From positions 7,750,001 to 7,814,000 of the forward strand of contig CP075495.1 in the NCBI GenBank assembly GCA_021613535.1: DNA of 64,000 bases, read 5' to 3'. Of the stretch, positions 50,280 to 62,763 are shown piece by piece. Position 1 is the stretch's first letter, and each line of letters opens with the position of its first letter. Source of the DNA: Adineta vaga (taxonomy: Eukaryota > Rotifera). The position numbers and the translations under genes are program-made. Under the pieces are notes generated by a model. It was not told the DNA's origin and did no database searches. It was given only the letters and a program-made list of their open reading frames with translations.

Positions 50280-53164
50280 ATGAAATTTTTCTGGTTTATT
50301 TTTTTACTACTTTCAAAATTTGAAATCAAAGCCGAATCTTCATCTCTATCATTTGTAAATCTCATTCCAAGTCTTATTATTAATGGTCGATATATACTTG
50401 AAGAGAATATTGTCAATTCAAATGTTGCATTTAAACCAACATTTTCATCCATCAATATTCCATTAGTATTCAATATTAATCAATCAAATTGTAGTCGAGA
50501 TCTGCAACTATTTTCAAATGATTTAATTTCTCGAAAAATATGGGCATTAAAAAGTAACGTCAATTTATTTAAAATCGAATTTCAATGTCGTATTTTTCTT
50601 TTAGCATTCGATGCTTGGGGAAAATTACCAAGTGGATTAATGCATGGAAATATCTATTGGATTGGTTCAGTTTATGAATGTCAACATCATTTACGTGGTT
50701 TTAATAATACAGTTATTGCACAGCCATTTAAAACACGTACATGTACAATTGGTAATGGTATATCAACAACAATACGACCTGTCTATGGCATTTGTGTACC
50801 ACAAAGTTGTAATACGAATGATATTGTAAATTTTGTTAATGCGCGTATGTAAAACAAAATTCGAAAGAATATGTTTAACAAACTAATTGTTTGATATTTA
50901 GGTATTATTGAAATTCCATTTATTAAAAATCTAAGTAATCTAACAAATAATAGTGTTCACTGCATTGACTATCGGTCTCTTGATACAGGCGCGATTTCAA
51001 CCATGTAAGAATACATTTTATCACTTTATGTCAAATTTTTATGAAGATTTATTATTTAGTGTTCTGATTTCAATCATTGTTCTTCTAATTCTTCTAGCTA
51101 CAGGATTGCATATTATATATGGACATAAACAGGATATAAAGATGAATGAAACACAAACTGAATCAGCACCTGAAACTTTAATGAGTCGAACAACAATCGT
51201 AAATTCTTTATCAACTGGTAATCGTGCTGATGAATATAATCAATCGACATCATCATCAGATGAAATAATCCCATTAGTTGTTACACCCAAAGAACGTCTT
51301 GATTCAGGTATTAATCTATTCAAAGAAAAAGAAATGCAAATTTCGTTTAATACATTTGAATAGTTGCACAAAATCTTATCAATTGTTGTTCATTAACCAA
51401 TAATTATCAAATCTTAAAACATAATAATTATCCAGACAAATTAGCATGTCTCAATGGTATTCGTGTGCTGTCATTTTGTTGGATTCTTCTGGGACATACT
51501 ATTATTTTTGCTGCTTACTATTCTGGTAAGTAGAGAGGAAAATTTGCTATTGAACTGATTAGAATTAATTAGATAATTTATTAACGATTTTCAATTGGTC
51601 TCGTCTACTTTGGTTTCAATTTATTATACAAACATTCTTTAGTATTGATTCATTCTTTGTATTAAGGTTAGTTTTTATTATGATGAAGATCTGGTTATAA
51701 TTATCTACTTTTTCAGTGGTCTATTAACATCATTTACATACTTTATTTCGAACGCAGAAACCGAACGATTTTCACTAATTAAATTTATTCTCAATCATTA
51801 TATCTATCATTATTTAAGGTAAGATTATTTTTCTTTTTCCTATGAAATTATTCGATTGGCCATTGTAGATATACAACATTGTATGGAATTATTTTACTTA
51901 TTTATATCACCCTATCACCCTATTTGGGACAAGGTGGACCAGTTTATCCACTCGATGGTATTGAATCAGAATCGTGTCGACAAACATGGTGGCATAATTT
52001 AGTTTATATAAATAATTTTTTTGATATGCGATCTGGTTGTATGCCGGTAGGATATTCGAATTCTGGTGTATGATTCTAATAAAACGAGATTATTCTTTAG
52101 GTTACATGGTTCTTAGCTGTGAACATGCAGTTTCATTGGATTGCACCTTTATTTCTATTAATTGTTTCTTGGTAAGATTTCTGATGCATGAACTAATCGT
52201 AAAATAATTGAATTGCATTTTTTTACAGGAAATGGGTACTTGGGATGTTGGTTGCTATTGCTTTTGTCATCGTTGATGTAGTTACAACATCCGTTATAGT
52301 ATCCAAAAATGATTATGACTATGGTTTACTAAGTGATTTCTATTCGAATAATAAGTATGGATAAGTATTTCCAAGCATTCTATTTCCTATTTAAATCTTC
52401 TATTTAGATTTAATTCATCGAATACAACAAACGGTTATTTACAAGATGTATATATTAAACCATGGTGTCGTATAGCTCCTTATGCAATTGGTTTATCAAT
52501 TGGTTATATACTTTATGAAGTTTATCAACGTTCAAATTCATTATCATGGAATACTCTAGTGCCACAAACAACATTTGCTTCTCGATATTATCGTTTCAAA
52601 CAAGTACTAACATGGACATTTGCTTTGATTATCTTAGCACTTTGTATATTTGGTACCTATGGTGATTATAGTGGACATCCATTAACTCGTCAAAATCGTA
52701 TTGCATTTTTGACTCTCTCAAGACTTGGCTGGTCAATTGGACTCTCTATGATAATTATTGCTTGTTTTGCTGGACATGGAGGTAAACAAACGAATTTGAA
52801 TAATCTTTCTTCTATCATTTATTTTTCTTATTGGATAGGTGCTATTAATCGATTGTTAAGCCAATCATGTTTTTATAAATTATCAAAATTAACCTATGGT
52901 GCTTATTTATGGCATTCATTAGTTATTTTTGTTAATTATCTTGGTAGAGAACAACCAACACATTATACCATTGCAAACATAGTATGTTTAATTTCACGAA
53001 GAATTTGAGATAAACGAACGAAAAATATTTTATTTTAGATTCTCAATTTCATTTGGTATACAATCCTTTCATATCTCTTATCATTTGTCACATTTATTTT
53101 GATTGAATTACCTGTCATTCAATTACTCAAATTTTGCTTTAAGCGTCCTACAAAATTTCATTGA
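50280..53164 (+). CDS. NRF-6-type transmembrane acyltransferase (acyltransferase-3 family)
   Basis: Exons join(50280..50844, 50902..51004, 51060..51307, 51364..51525, 51573..51666, 51717..51818, 51869..52046, 52101..52171, 52229..52354, 52408..52781, 52839..52981, 53039..53164), 763 aa. After a signal peptide comes the NRF domain (about residues 20-200) with FDAWGKLPSGLMHGNIYW, TIRPVYGICVPQSC and paired Cys. One membrane helix and a disordered Ser/Thr loop follow, then the acyltransferase-3 region opening with LACLNGIRVLSFCWILLGH, whose His is the family's conserved catalytic-site residue, and about ten hydrophobic helices (GAYLWHSLVIF near the end). Relatives include C. elegans nrf-6, involved in lipid/drug uptake and handling. 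Introns 51005..51059 and 51308..51363 restore the frame; reading across them gives a false long open frame. Confidence 0.88.
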
Positions 53165-54763
53165 ATATTCTGATACTTTATCTTTGTATAGAATTATTTT
53201 TTTTGTAAAATCTCACAATATTTCAAAAATATACTCAAGCACCCTGATCAATATTTACCAGTAATTCTGTAAAATTTTATCTATACACAACTATCGCTGA
53301 CTCCATCGCTTTTTCGTTCGAATCAAATGCATCTAGAATTTTTTTTCGTTTCTTCAGGCAATGCATAATAATCGTACTCTCTGAGATATATATAAACATC
53401 AACATTATAGGAAATTGAATTTCTTAATTATGAAAGTAATGAATACTATATTAGATTTTCTTGGTAATATATTATTCATAAAAGGATAAATATCACACGA
53501 GCAAGAGTTTTGCTCGATATATGTCAAAACAACAATCAAATTTTCTGTAAACCTTTACTTGCGCACTCGATGCCCTCTATCATACAATCATGTACAATCA
53601 AATTACCTGTCATTTGTAATTAAACTGATGACTTCATAATGAGATAGACTTTTCTCTCTCTCTCTTTCTATAATTTGATTATTCTTATTTTGACAAATGT
53701 TATCCAGTGGAAAGAATTACCCATTTCAAATACATGCAAATGATACGTCAATATTCTATCGAATATAAATATTGAAAAACCTGAAAAAATTGTATTCAAT
53801 TTTATATATAGTTCGTTATTCTGTCAGTCATAATATAAACAATATCCGAACAGTTTTCCATGGATGAGACATAATTCTCTTCGTCTTATCTATTCTTTGA
53901 TGCTTCTATTTTCCAGTGATTAACATCCAGGGTATGTTAGACTTATTCTTCTTACAATAACAATATATAAAGACCTTGATAGCAGATGCATTTTAGACAT
54001 ATAATCAAGAAAATACTGATAGGAAACTGTTATATAAAGAAGTGGATACCCACCTACAAACAGAGACGAATAACAAATAATCCAAAAAAATAAAAGTTCG
54101 CTGGAAGTTTATCTAGGCTTTTCTTATCAAATTGATATTCTCATGGTTTTATATATAGATATACGATAAATCAATAATAATAGGGCCATTTTTCTAACTG
54201 CAAACAGTACTTCATTATTCGTTCTTGCATAGATAATTAATAATACAGTTAAAAGCACAACAAACTCATATCAGATGCATATCCTTATCAAAATATTATT
54301 TCATTGTCCAAACGATTTTTTTTCTTTCTATACATATAACAATAATAATACTATATCTATTTCTTTTTTTTTTGTACCCATTAAAAATCTATACTATCAG
54401 TCATTAGGACTCTATTCTTGACTCATACAATACAGTTAAATATAGTTTTTGATCTTCAATGTTAATACGAATTGTTATTTCCACGACAATGTCAGTTTCT
54501 CTCTGAGTTTATTCGTTCGAAAAACTAGTTTCATCATTCATTATTCTCAGTCAAATAAAAAAAAATCACAATTTGTAATACAAGCATTCATTATGCACAT
54601 AAACGAAGATAAAATAATAAGCTGGAAAGATCTTGCAAGAAAAACTTCTCAAATAAAACAGAGTTATTCAATGAAAAGAAAACACATATCATATACTGGA
54701 TTTTGATCGCTATCTGTACAAACAATTTTTGAATAAAAAAGAAAAGAAATAAAACAAGAAATT
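53165..54763. other. Intergenic, 1.6 kb, convergent 3' ends
   Basis: No coding signal. Contains a CT run at about 53652-53666 and several A/T tracts. It lies between the 3' ends of two convergent genes, so it needs no promoter unless an unseen RNA gene is present; I see none. Confidence 0.4.
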
Positions 54764-57587
54764 CTATGTATGACCAAGCATCGTTCTTGAATAAAGACGG
54801 TTACATTGAAGACATAAAACATGATCATCGATTGGATAACAACCTTCGTCCGTTGTAAATTTTACGTTACATTGCTAGAATAAATCAAACATTCAAATAA
54901 AGCATTTTCCTCTATTATTGTCTTACTTACTTCACATCGATAACATTCTACATGATAATTTCGATCAAGTGCAACAATTCGAATTGTCTCTTCTTGACCA
55001 TTGTTAGGTAATATAGCTCGATGACAAGCATAACAACGTGGAGCAAATTTTTGATGAAAACAATCTATACAATGTACTTCCATCGAGGCATCAATAGTAA
55101 ACGGTACACCATCGAGACTTTTACGACATACAAAACAACAGAAACATGCAGCATGATAAGGTTTACCAGTTGCACGAAGAATCTAATAATACGAAAATAG
55201 ATCTTGAATAAGAAGCGACAATTGTTCGACTTACTCGATCAGTAATTGGTTGAGCACAAGCAACACATTTTTCTAAAGAATTCTAAATACAAATAAATAT
55301 AGACTAGATAAATAAATATCTACTGAGTTATTTACTTACAATATAACATGATTCACAATATGGTTTATTTTCCATTGAATAGAAATGCATTCCACGTAGA
55401 CGACAACCACACATGGTACATGTAAAACAAGAAACATGATACATTCTATCCATAGCTACAAGTCCATTTTCTTCACCAACAATTTCATCATTACATCTTG
55501 CACACATACCTTATCAAGTAATAAGAAAATACTTAATAAGAAGGAGAGGAAGATATATTGGAACTAACCAAAAAAATTTGGTTCATTCGAAGAATGAATA
55601 CTTTTCATTAATAAACGTGCTAAATGATCGACATCGGTAGAATCTTTTTTCATCATATGTCCAGTACGCATTGTGAATGGTGTCGAATTTGAATGTGAAG
55701 ATGTTGGAGGAAGATTTACAACAGATGGTGAACGATGTTCTGAATTATCGAAGATTGGAGAGTTGTTACTATTTGGACTTGTATAGGCTAGGAGAGGTTT
55801 AAAACGATTTGCAATTACATTTGATGCATAGCGATTATCAGTAGGAGCATCACGATGCATATCCGTTTGACGAAATGGCTAGAAAATGAACATAATAAGA
55901 TATTTTGTATTTATATTTCATTCTTTCTAGTTTACTGATGGTGCTCGTCCAAAAATTTGAATTGCCGGCGGCGGCGGCGGTGGTGGTGATGTGACAGGCA
56001 ATTCTCTTTGGTTTGTTGTATGCGGTGGTGCACCATGAGATGCATGAAAATTATGATCATTTCCATTTGTATAAGGAGTAATTGATGGATTATTAATTCC
56101 CTGACGATTGATTGAAGTTGATGGCGAATCAGGTCGAGAGATACGAAATTCTCTTATTGTTGATTTTGGTGGATTGGGTGATGGTGAAAAACGAATTTCA
56201 GATCGATTAGGTGAACCTCGAGCTGTAATTGTTATTAGCGGTGATTGAGAGGCACTAAGATTGATGACAGCTAAGACAATAGAAGGAAAACAATATCATA
56301 TTATACGATAGTAGACTTGAAACATACGACGATGATTATTGTAATTAGCTGCTGTCGGTGTCGTAGATCGATATGGTAGATATTGCGCATGTTTTGCAAT
56401 CGTTGGTGATGATGGTTCATGTTCTGACAGATATGAATTCGAAAGTGAAGAACCTAAATAAGAAATAGTGAATACATAATTAGTTCGATACATATTTTTG
56501 TTGTCATTATTAGACAAACAAAACTAACAGTTCATTGCTCATTTGGGAAAAGAAAGAGAGAACGAGATAGAAGCCTTGCTCGCTTCATTGAAGTACATCT
56601 TCAGTACACACATTCATATATATTTATATGTATGTATATGTATATAGTCGTTTACTATTTCTGACGATGATTGGCTATGTTAACAAGAATCGTTCTTTAG
56701 GTTGTCATCAGAAGATCGTTATGTATGCATATGTAATCATATTGAGAACATGCCAACATTCTTATGACCTTCGATATATCAGTTAGTTTTTTATGCTGAA
56801 ACGACTGTATAGTTAGTTTGATACTTTCAATCGAACAACAGACATGTATGACTAAAGACACATTCAAATGCAGTCATTACAAAACATGCAACAAACGAAA
56901 CATTCAAAATCCTACGAGTTTTATGATGATGATTGAAACTATAAAATAAATTAAAAGTGTTGAAAAGATAAGATTATATTGATTTTCACGATATACCTGA
57001 ATCTGATCGACCAATCGTTGCTTGAATAAATGGATTTTTAACAGGTACAAATTGATAAGTATTATCAATAGGTGTTGGTGTAGAAAAAGCTGGTGGTGGT
57101 GGTGGAAATTCAATCGAAAGTGATTCGTCAGATGATGTCAATTCATTGTAATCGTCACCATCATCATTATCATCATCGTTATCGTTTGCTAAAATAAGAA
57201 ATTAAGCCACACATTTGACATGCGACATGCTCGGAAAGAAAATCATCATAATGAATAGCAAACGACAAATCAATTACATGCCTTTTTCATTTATGTCTCC
57301 TTACCGTTTGTTTGATTGACTGAAAGACGACGTTGTGATTGATTTTGAGAGTATTGTTGATAATCATTCTGTCGACGATTATTATTTGTATAATCAAATG
57401 GATCGGGAGTGACTTGAGAACGATAGAATGGTTTTGGTCCAACTATTCGCGTTGCTGTTGATGCTAGATCTGATGAATATCGATTGATATTCATTGGTAA
57501 AGGTAAATTATTATCGTATCGATTAAAATATGGAGTTTGAGTTTGAATAAATGTATTATTCTTTGATGATAATGGCGACGAAGACAT
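54764..57587 (-). CDS. Zyxin/LPP-family focal-adhesion protein with three LIM domains
   Basis: Exons complement(54764..54874, 54931..55182, 55235..55282, 55340..55509, 55569..55878, 55936..56270, 56328..56453, 56997..57188, 57305..57587), 608 aa, near LPP length. The N-terminal 415 residues are disordered (Ser/Pro/Asn-rich). They include EFPPPPPAF, the FPPPP motif that binds Ena/VASP EVH1 domains, and a second poly-Pro (SPPPPPPA). Three C-terminal LIM domains follow: CARCNDEIVGEENGL...FYSMENKPYCESC, CVACAQPITDRILRATGKPYH, and APRCYACHRAILP...GQEETIRIVALDR, ending in CNRLYSRTM. In this family the protein links actin/Ena-VASP to adhesions and can shuttle to the nucleus. The closest named paralog (zyxin, LPP, TRIP6) cannot be fixed by eye, although the LIM2 region is most like LPP. 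Confidence 0.88.
56454..56996 (-). other. Long intron (543 bases) of the LIM gene
   Basis: Flanking exons join in phase 1. It is about ten times the usual local intron length and could hide an alternative promoter or exon, but I find no clear one. Confidence 0.45.
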
Positions 57588-59120
57588 CGATATTTATATT
57601 TATCTTCAGAAAGAACAGAATGATGCGTATGTATGTGTGTGTGTATGACAACAGCGACAATCAGAATTCACCCACACAATAGAATAGTCTGAGAGATAGA
57701 GAAGAAAATGAAGGAGAAGAGAAAAAAGTGGAGATGGAATTAGAGACGAGAAAGAATGGAGAGGGAAAACAAATAACGTTGTATCATCCAAACCGGTGGT
57801 ACCAATATAGAAAGAACGAGAAAATACTAGTGTATGTCTATTTGTTCTGATTTTATCGTATCCTTTCGGATGTTCAGCTATATGATATGTTTCAGTAGTC
57901 CGATTGTCTGTCATAAACAGATCAAAACAAACAAGATAGTGAATTCGATATCTATCAACTTTTTCTATCAATGCTACTTCAAATGCACGTTTTTTTTTCT
58001 TCAGAAAAAGATTACTTTAGGTTCATAAAAATGCAAAAAAGAACGAAAAAAATCAGAGAAAATGATGAAAGATTTTACCTTACAAAAAAGAAATCATATA
58101 ATATGTGAAGTATTTATCGAACTAAGAAGAATGAATAATCAATCATGTCTAAAATAGTTAATAATCATGAAATTACTCATGATTATTACACATTTATTCT
58201 AGTTTGATCTATACTTTAAATAGATTAAATTGAAATTGTAATCTTTTTTTTCGATCTCAATCGACAACTCTTCAATTTTACACATAAAGGTTGACTCAAA
58301 TATTCGCTTATTGGATGAAATATTATTTATTATTACCACTATTAGAAAACATGATTTCTAATCTTACGTATAATTTTCTCTTTTCCCTCTCTCTCTCTTT
58401 CTGTCAATATTGACTGATCGAAAAAACGAAACTTTCGTCAATATAATTCTTTTGATGATCATATGAAATATATGTTCTTCTCTACTACATTTTTATAAAC
58501 GATCGATCACACGCTTGCCTCTCTTTCTCCTATAGAGACAAATAACAATACGTATCGAGATAAGACCATATACGACATCACTGACTGGTTTGAACTGAAT
58601 ATATATTCTCTAATAATGTGCTTGACATTTGACACACTACGATTAGTCTTTTATGGTCATGCCGATTCTTTGCGCTGTTTCACTTGGATTAATATTGTAT
58701 GTTGATGAGAAAATAAAAGAAGATTAAAAGAAAATTTATTCACCTATACAAAACAAAACGAAAACATATTTTTTGCATAAATTACAACGAACAGTTAGTA
58801 AGCAAGTAGTAATCATCAGTAAGTTTATGGTCCATCGTCCACACTCTACTCGTATTGTAAAGAAACAATTCTTTTTATCAATAGTTGTCAGTAGTTGTCG
58901 AGTAACTCTACTCGATTCATTAATACATACATATAATTCATACATACTCATATCATCAAAAGAATAGAATTGATAACTCTATCATATAATAATATTTCTT
59001 TGCATGTATTCGTTTATAAAGATGAAAACGTTTTTTTTTCTTGAGTTTAATCTGATCACAAATTTTTTAAACAGTAATACATTTACAAAAAAAACCTCAG
59101 TCAATCGAAACATCTATCGA
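57588..59120. other. Intergenic, 1.5 kb
   Basis: Upstream of the LIM gene and downstream of TFIP11. It has a GT-rich run near 57630-57648 and a CT run near 58386-58401; no supported gene. Confidence 0.4.
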
Positions 59121-62100
59121 TTAGACGGCTCGTCGAATAAGATCATTCAATCTCACGGGAATCCATTGACCATTATCAAAAATAAATACAACATTCTTAT
59201 CAATATAGATGTTTACTTTGCCAAACTGATACACTTGTTTGCCTTCGAATGTTCGATTTGTTATTGGTATGAATAAAACATTCTGTTCAGCTGCTTTCTT
59301 CTCAACTAAATCTTTAAATGATGAGACGACGGTGGAAGTTGATGATGCTACACCACGATTGAACAAAGCCTAGAAAAATAGAAACAAAATATAATTATTT
59401 AATTAAGAACTATTATTCGAATCGTACCTCATAATTAGCATTTGCAGGTGGCAGTGGAGGTGGAGATGGCATTGGTTGAACATTGACTGGACCTGATATT
59501 CGTCGATCAATCATCATTAAACCTTCAGTTAGTTTTTCTTTGATATTTATATGATTGATAAGTACAGGAGGAAGTAATGAACGCCATCCACTGTACCATC
59601 GTTGAATTTCTTGATAATTTGGATTAGTATTCAACCATGTGTTCAAAACCTAAACATACATATATGCCTTATACATCCATCTCTACTCGTGAATAAATGT
59701 ACGTACCTGAAGCCATTTGGGAAAGAATGTTTTTTCTAAAATTGCGATCGTACTCGACAATGGTACCATGTCAATCCAGCTAATAAACCAATTCCAAGGA
59801 TCTAAATATACATAAATATATATTGTTTTATAAGAAAATCTCTTCTGACATATACAATATCTTACCTATCACTTGTTGTCGAGGATCGATTACGAATTGT
59901 TGCATTAACGTAACTAATTTAGGTACAATATGTTTGTTCATATAACCATCCCATGTTGATTGTGGAAATACTTTCTGCCAGGGAAGTAGAACTGCTTTTG
60001 CCGATGAATCCGATGGTTGCCAGTTTTGTAAAGCTTGTGCAAGTTTTGTTCGAATCGGTTGGTATAATGGTTCAAGACGTTCTTTCATCAGTGGCAACCA
60101 TGGATGTATCCATGAATGAATAGGTATTGAATCAGTCAATGGATTCCATGCATCTACTTCACGATGAAGAACAGGCAGCACCAATTGATCGAGAATATTG
60201 TCCAAAATCCACCGAGGTAGTATTGATTTCCATCGTTCGATCGTATCTATGAGTTGATCTGGATGACGTGGATTCCAATCACTAAATCAGAAAAAGTAAT
60301 CAAATTCATGGTTTTGTTATCTCGAAATATATATATATATATATTGACTTACAGAATTGCTCGTCGAATAAATGGCATCCACACTTCCCAGATGAGTCGA
60401 TGATACGGATCCATATTTTCTTTCATTGGAATCGAATTGTCTGAAGTTAAATCAATTGTATCATCTTCAAGTACATCCTTCCATTTAGCAAATATGTTAA
60501 TTAATTCTTGGTCATGTTCATGATCACCATGAGGAACATTCCAATTAGTAGCAAGATATTGCTTGAGTTGATTGTGTAGAACAGGAACTGCAATATCCCA
60601 TAAACGATATGTTTGATATTCTTTAGAATAATTTCTTTTCAATTCTCCAAAAACACGTTGAAGAAAAAATAGATCATTGATATTACCAATTTGTTGTACA
60701 CATAGTTCGCATCTAAAACCAAGCGTAATTTGTTTTTAAAGAATAATTGGTAATGAAATCACTTACTGTTCAATCATATTAAGAAGAATATTCAATCGAT
60801 TCATTTTTGTTTCTTCGTCTGAAATTAATTTTTGTGTATGTGATAGATCATATTTCAATGCAACTGTTGTATCTTCATCAAATTTTCGTCTAAAAAAATT
60901 TCTTCATTACATTTTGCGGCAGGTGAATGCAGATATCTTACCGTCGATGAGAACGAATCATTGCTTCTTCACATGACTCAATTACCATGTCAAGATTATG
61001 TGTCAATTCTTCTAATGAAAACATTTGTTCTTGATCAAAATGTTTAGTTGAAATAGAATCATAATTCTGAAGTACACGTTGTTCACGACCAGTCATATCA
61101 ATTATCTTTTCTCGATTTTGTTCGCCTGCCTTTTTATTTTGAAATTTTGTTGATTGTTCTTTAAGCACATCGTCCATTGTTTTATAGATATACTGTTGTT
61201 TTGGAGCTTTCTAAACAAAGAAAACATATATAATTTATGGTTTTTATATTAATTGTTTTACTTCTCGTTGCTGTTTTCTCCATTGTGGCATATTGGAAGC
61301 AGCATTTTTTTTCGATGATTTCGATGATGAACCTGGTTCTGATTCTAGAAGAAAAGAATTGTAACGTTCAATCATATTAGATAAAAGACATTACCTTCAA
61401 TAGGCTTAGCAAGATTAGGATCTTCATGTCCATATCGACCAATAGCACCTTTGCCTTGACGTTTTTGAACTTGAATCGGTAGTGCTCGACCTTGAAGATT
61501 TTTTCCCAAACCATGACCTTCTTTGTAACCCATCTAAATATATCACAATTAGATAATGTATATATATATATATATATTCATTCATCAGAATAGAGTCAGT
61601 CAGATTGTAGCTTTAAATGTAATAGAACGTACCTTCGTCAATAGTTTCATACCAATACCTTTTGTATGTTTTTCGAATGCACCAAACTCTCTGAAAGAAA
61701 AAAGAAAACCATCGTACAGATGATCTAATTAAAGGAAGAAAATTTCAAATACTTGTCTCGAATCGGTGCTGAGTTCATTGGTGGTGGTCGTTGATATTGC
61801 ATATTTGGTGGTTGACGTTGAGTGATTGGTCTTTGAACTTCTTCATCACTCTAAAAATAATTACATAAATAATTCCAATCCGTTTACAATGTCATTTATC
61901 TTACCGATCCACCACGTTGATTACTTTCTTCTCGTATTTCTTCGATATCACTATCATCATCAGAATCATCGTCGTCATCATCATCATCATCATCGTCCAT
62001 ATCTCTACGTTTTTTTCGTTTTTTTCCAATTATTTCAACTTCATCATCATCGTCATCATCATCATCGACTCTTTCATCACTATCTTCATCACTAATATAA

Positions 62101-62455
62101 TCTTCGGGCAAGATTGATTTCTTTTTTGTTTCTTTTCTTGGTGGTTTGTTCTTTTCAACTTTTGATCCTGATTTGAAACCACCACTAACAAAAGAAATTG
62201 GTTGAGCTATACGACTATAGGATGATGATGCAGTTGTTGTAGGACGATTCGATGCACGTTCTGAACCTGTTGCCCAAATACCTACAATAAAAAACATATA
62301 TTTAAATTGAAACAAATTTTAATCGATGAATATGACATCTTACCATAGATAGATTCTTCTTTACTTTGTCGTCCTCGGCGGCGTGTTGGATTAAATGCAG
62401 AATCTAAATCGCTTTCTGTAATATTGAAGTCTTCAATAAAATCATCATCAGCCAT
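59121..62455 (-). CDS. TFIP11: Tuftelin-interacting protein 11 (spliceosome disassembly factor)
   Basis: Exons complement(59121..59369, 59428..59649, 59707..59801, 59866..60281, 60353..60712, 60767..60889, 60942..61210, 61262..61344, 61395..61533, 61633..61690, 61753..61850, 61905..62281, 62344..62455), 866 aa (human about 837). The N-terminal MADDDFIEDFNITESDLD is the TIP domain start, followed by a poly-Asp acidic stretch. The G-patch lies at about residues 198-240 (IGMKLLTKMGY, GHGLGKNLQGR). The rest is the GCFC-type helical region (NWNPRHPDQL, WDGYMNKHIVPKL, DPWNWFISW), and a C-terminal globular domain ends DLVEKKAAEQNVLFIP and IYIDKNVVFIF. In the family it recruits and activates DHX15 (Prp43) to release the intron lariat, in the nucleus. 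All parts are present. Confidence 0.92.
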
Positions 62456-62763
62456 TGATTATGTTAATATTGAGAAGAATGATGGAAAACAAAGATATAT
62501 TTCGTAAAAATACGCATTCTGTTGAAAAAATCAATAAAAATGAGTCACAGTTAACTTTTATTGGTTTATTCTGAGAACCAGTTATATCATTTAAGAATAT
62601 TTCTGTCGTCGTCAGCATTTATTTTTAATGATACACATTTGTTATAACATACCATACCATACCATACCATATTTTTTTCAAACTTAGAAAAGAAGAAGGA
62701 CAAAATAATACTTTTTTTTGTAGATATTTCAGAGTAGAACGTCTTTAGTTTTGATTTATCAAT
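62456..62763. promoter_or_regulatory. 308-base divergent promoter, TFIP11 / mucin-like gene, with ACCAT repeat
   Basis: Start codons at 62455 (minus) and 62764 (plus) face away from each other. The interval contains a short tandem array of ACCAT (about 62650-62670) and, nearer the plus gene, a long T run ending tttttgtag (62710-62723) that looks like a splice acceptor. Confidence 0.45.

Noticed and set aside
50953-51363. A 136-codon open stretch that appeared to force two frameshifts in the acyltransferase gene
   Set aside because: Two ordinary introns, 51005..51059 (55 bases) and 51308..51363 (56 bases), restore the frame exactly, so no frameshift or pseudogene needs to be invoked.
61826-62117. 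His-rich and Ile-rich plus-strand frames
   Set aside because: Antisense reading of the poly-Asp stretch of TFIP11.
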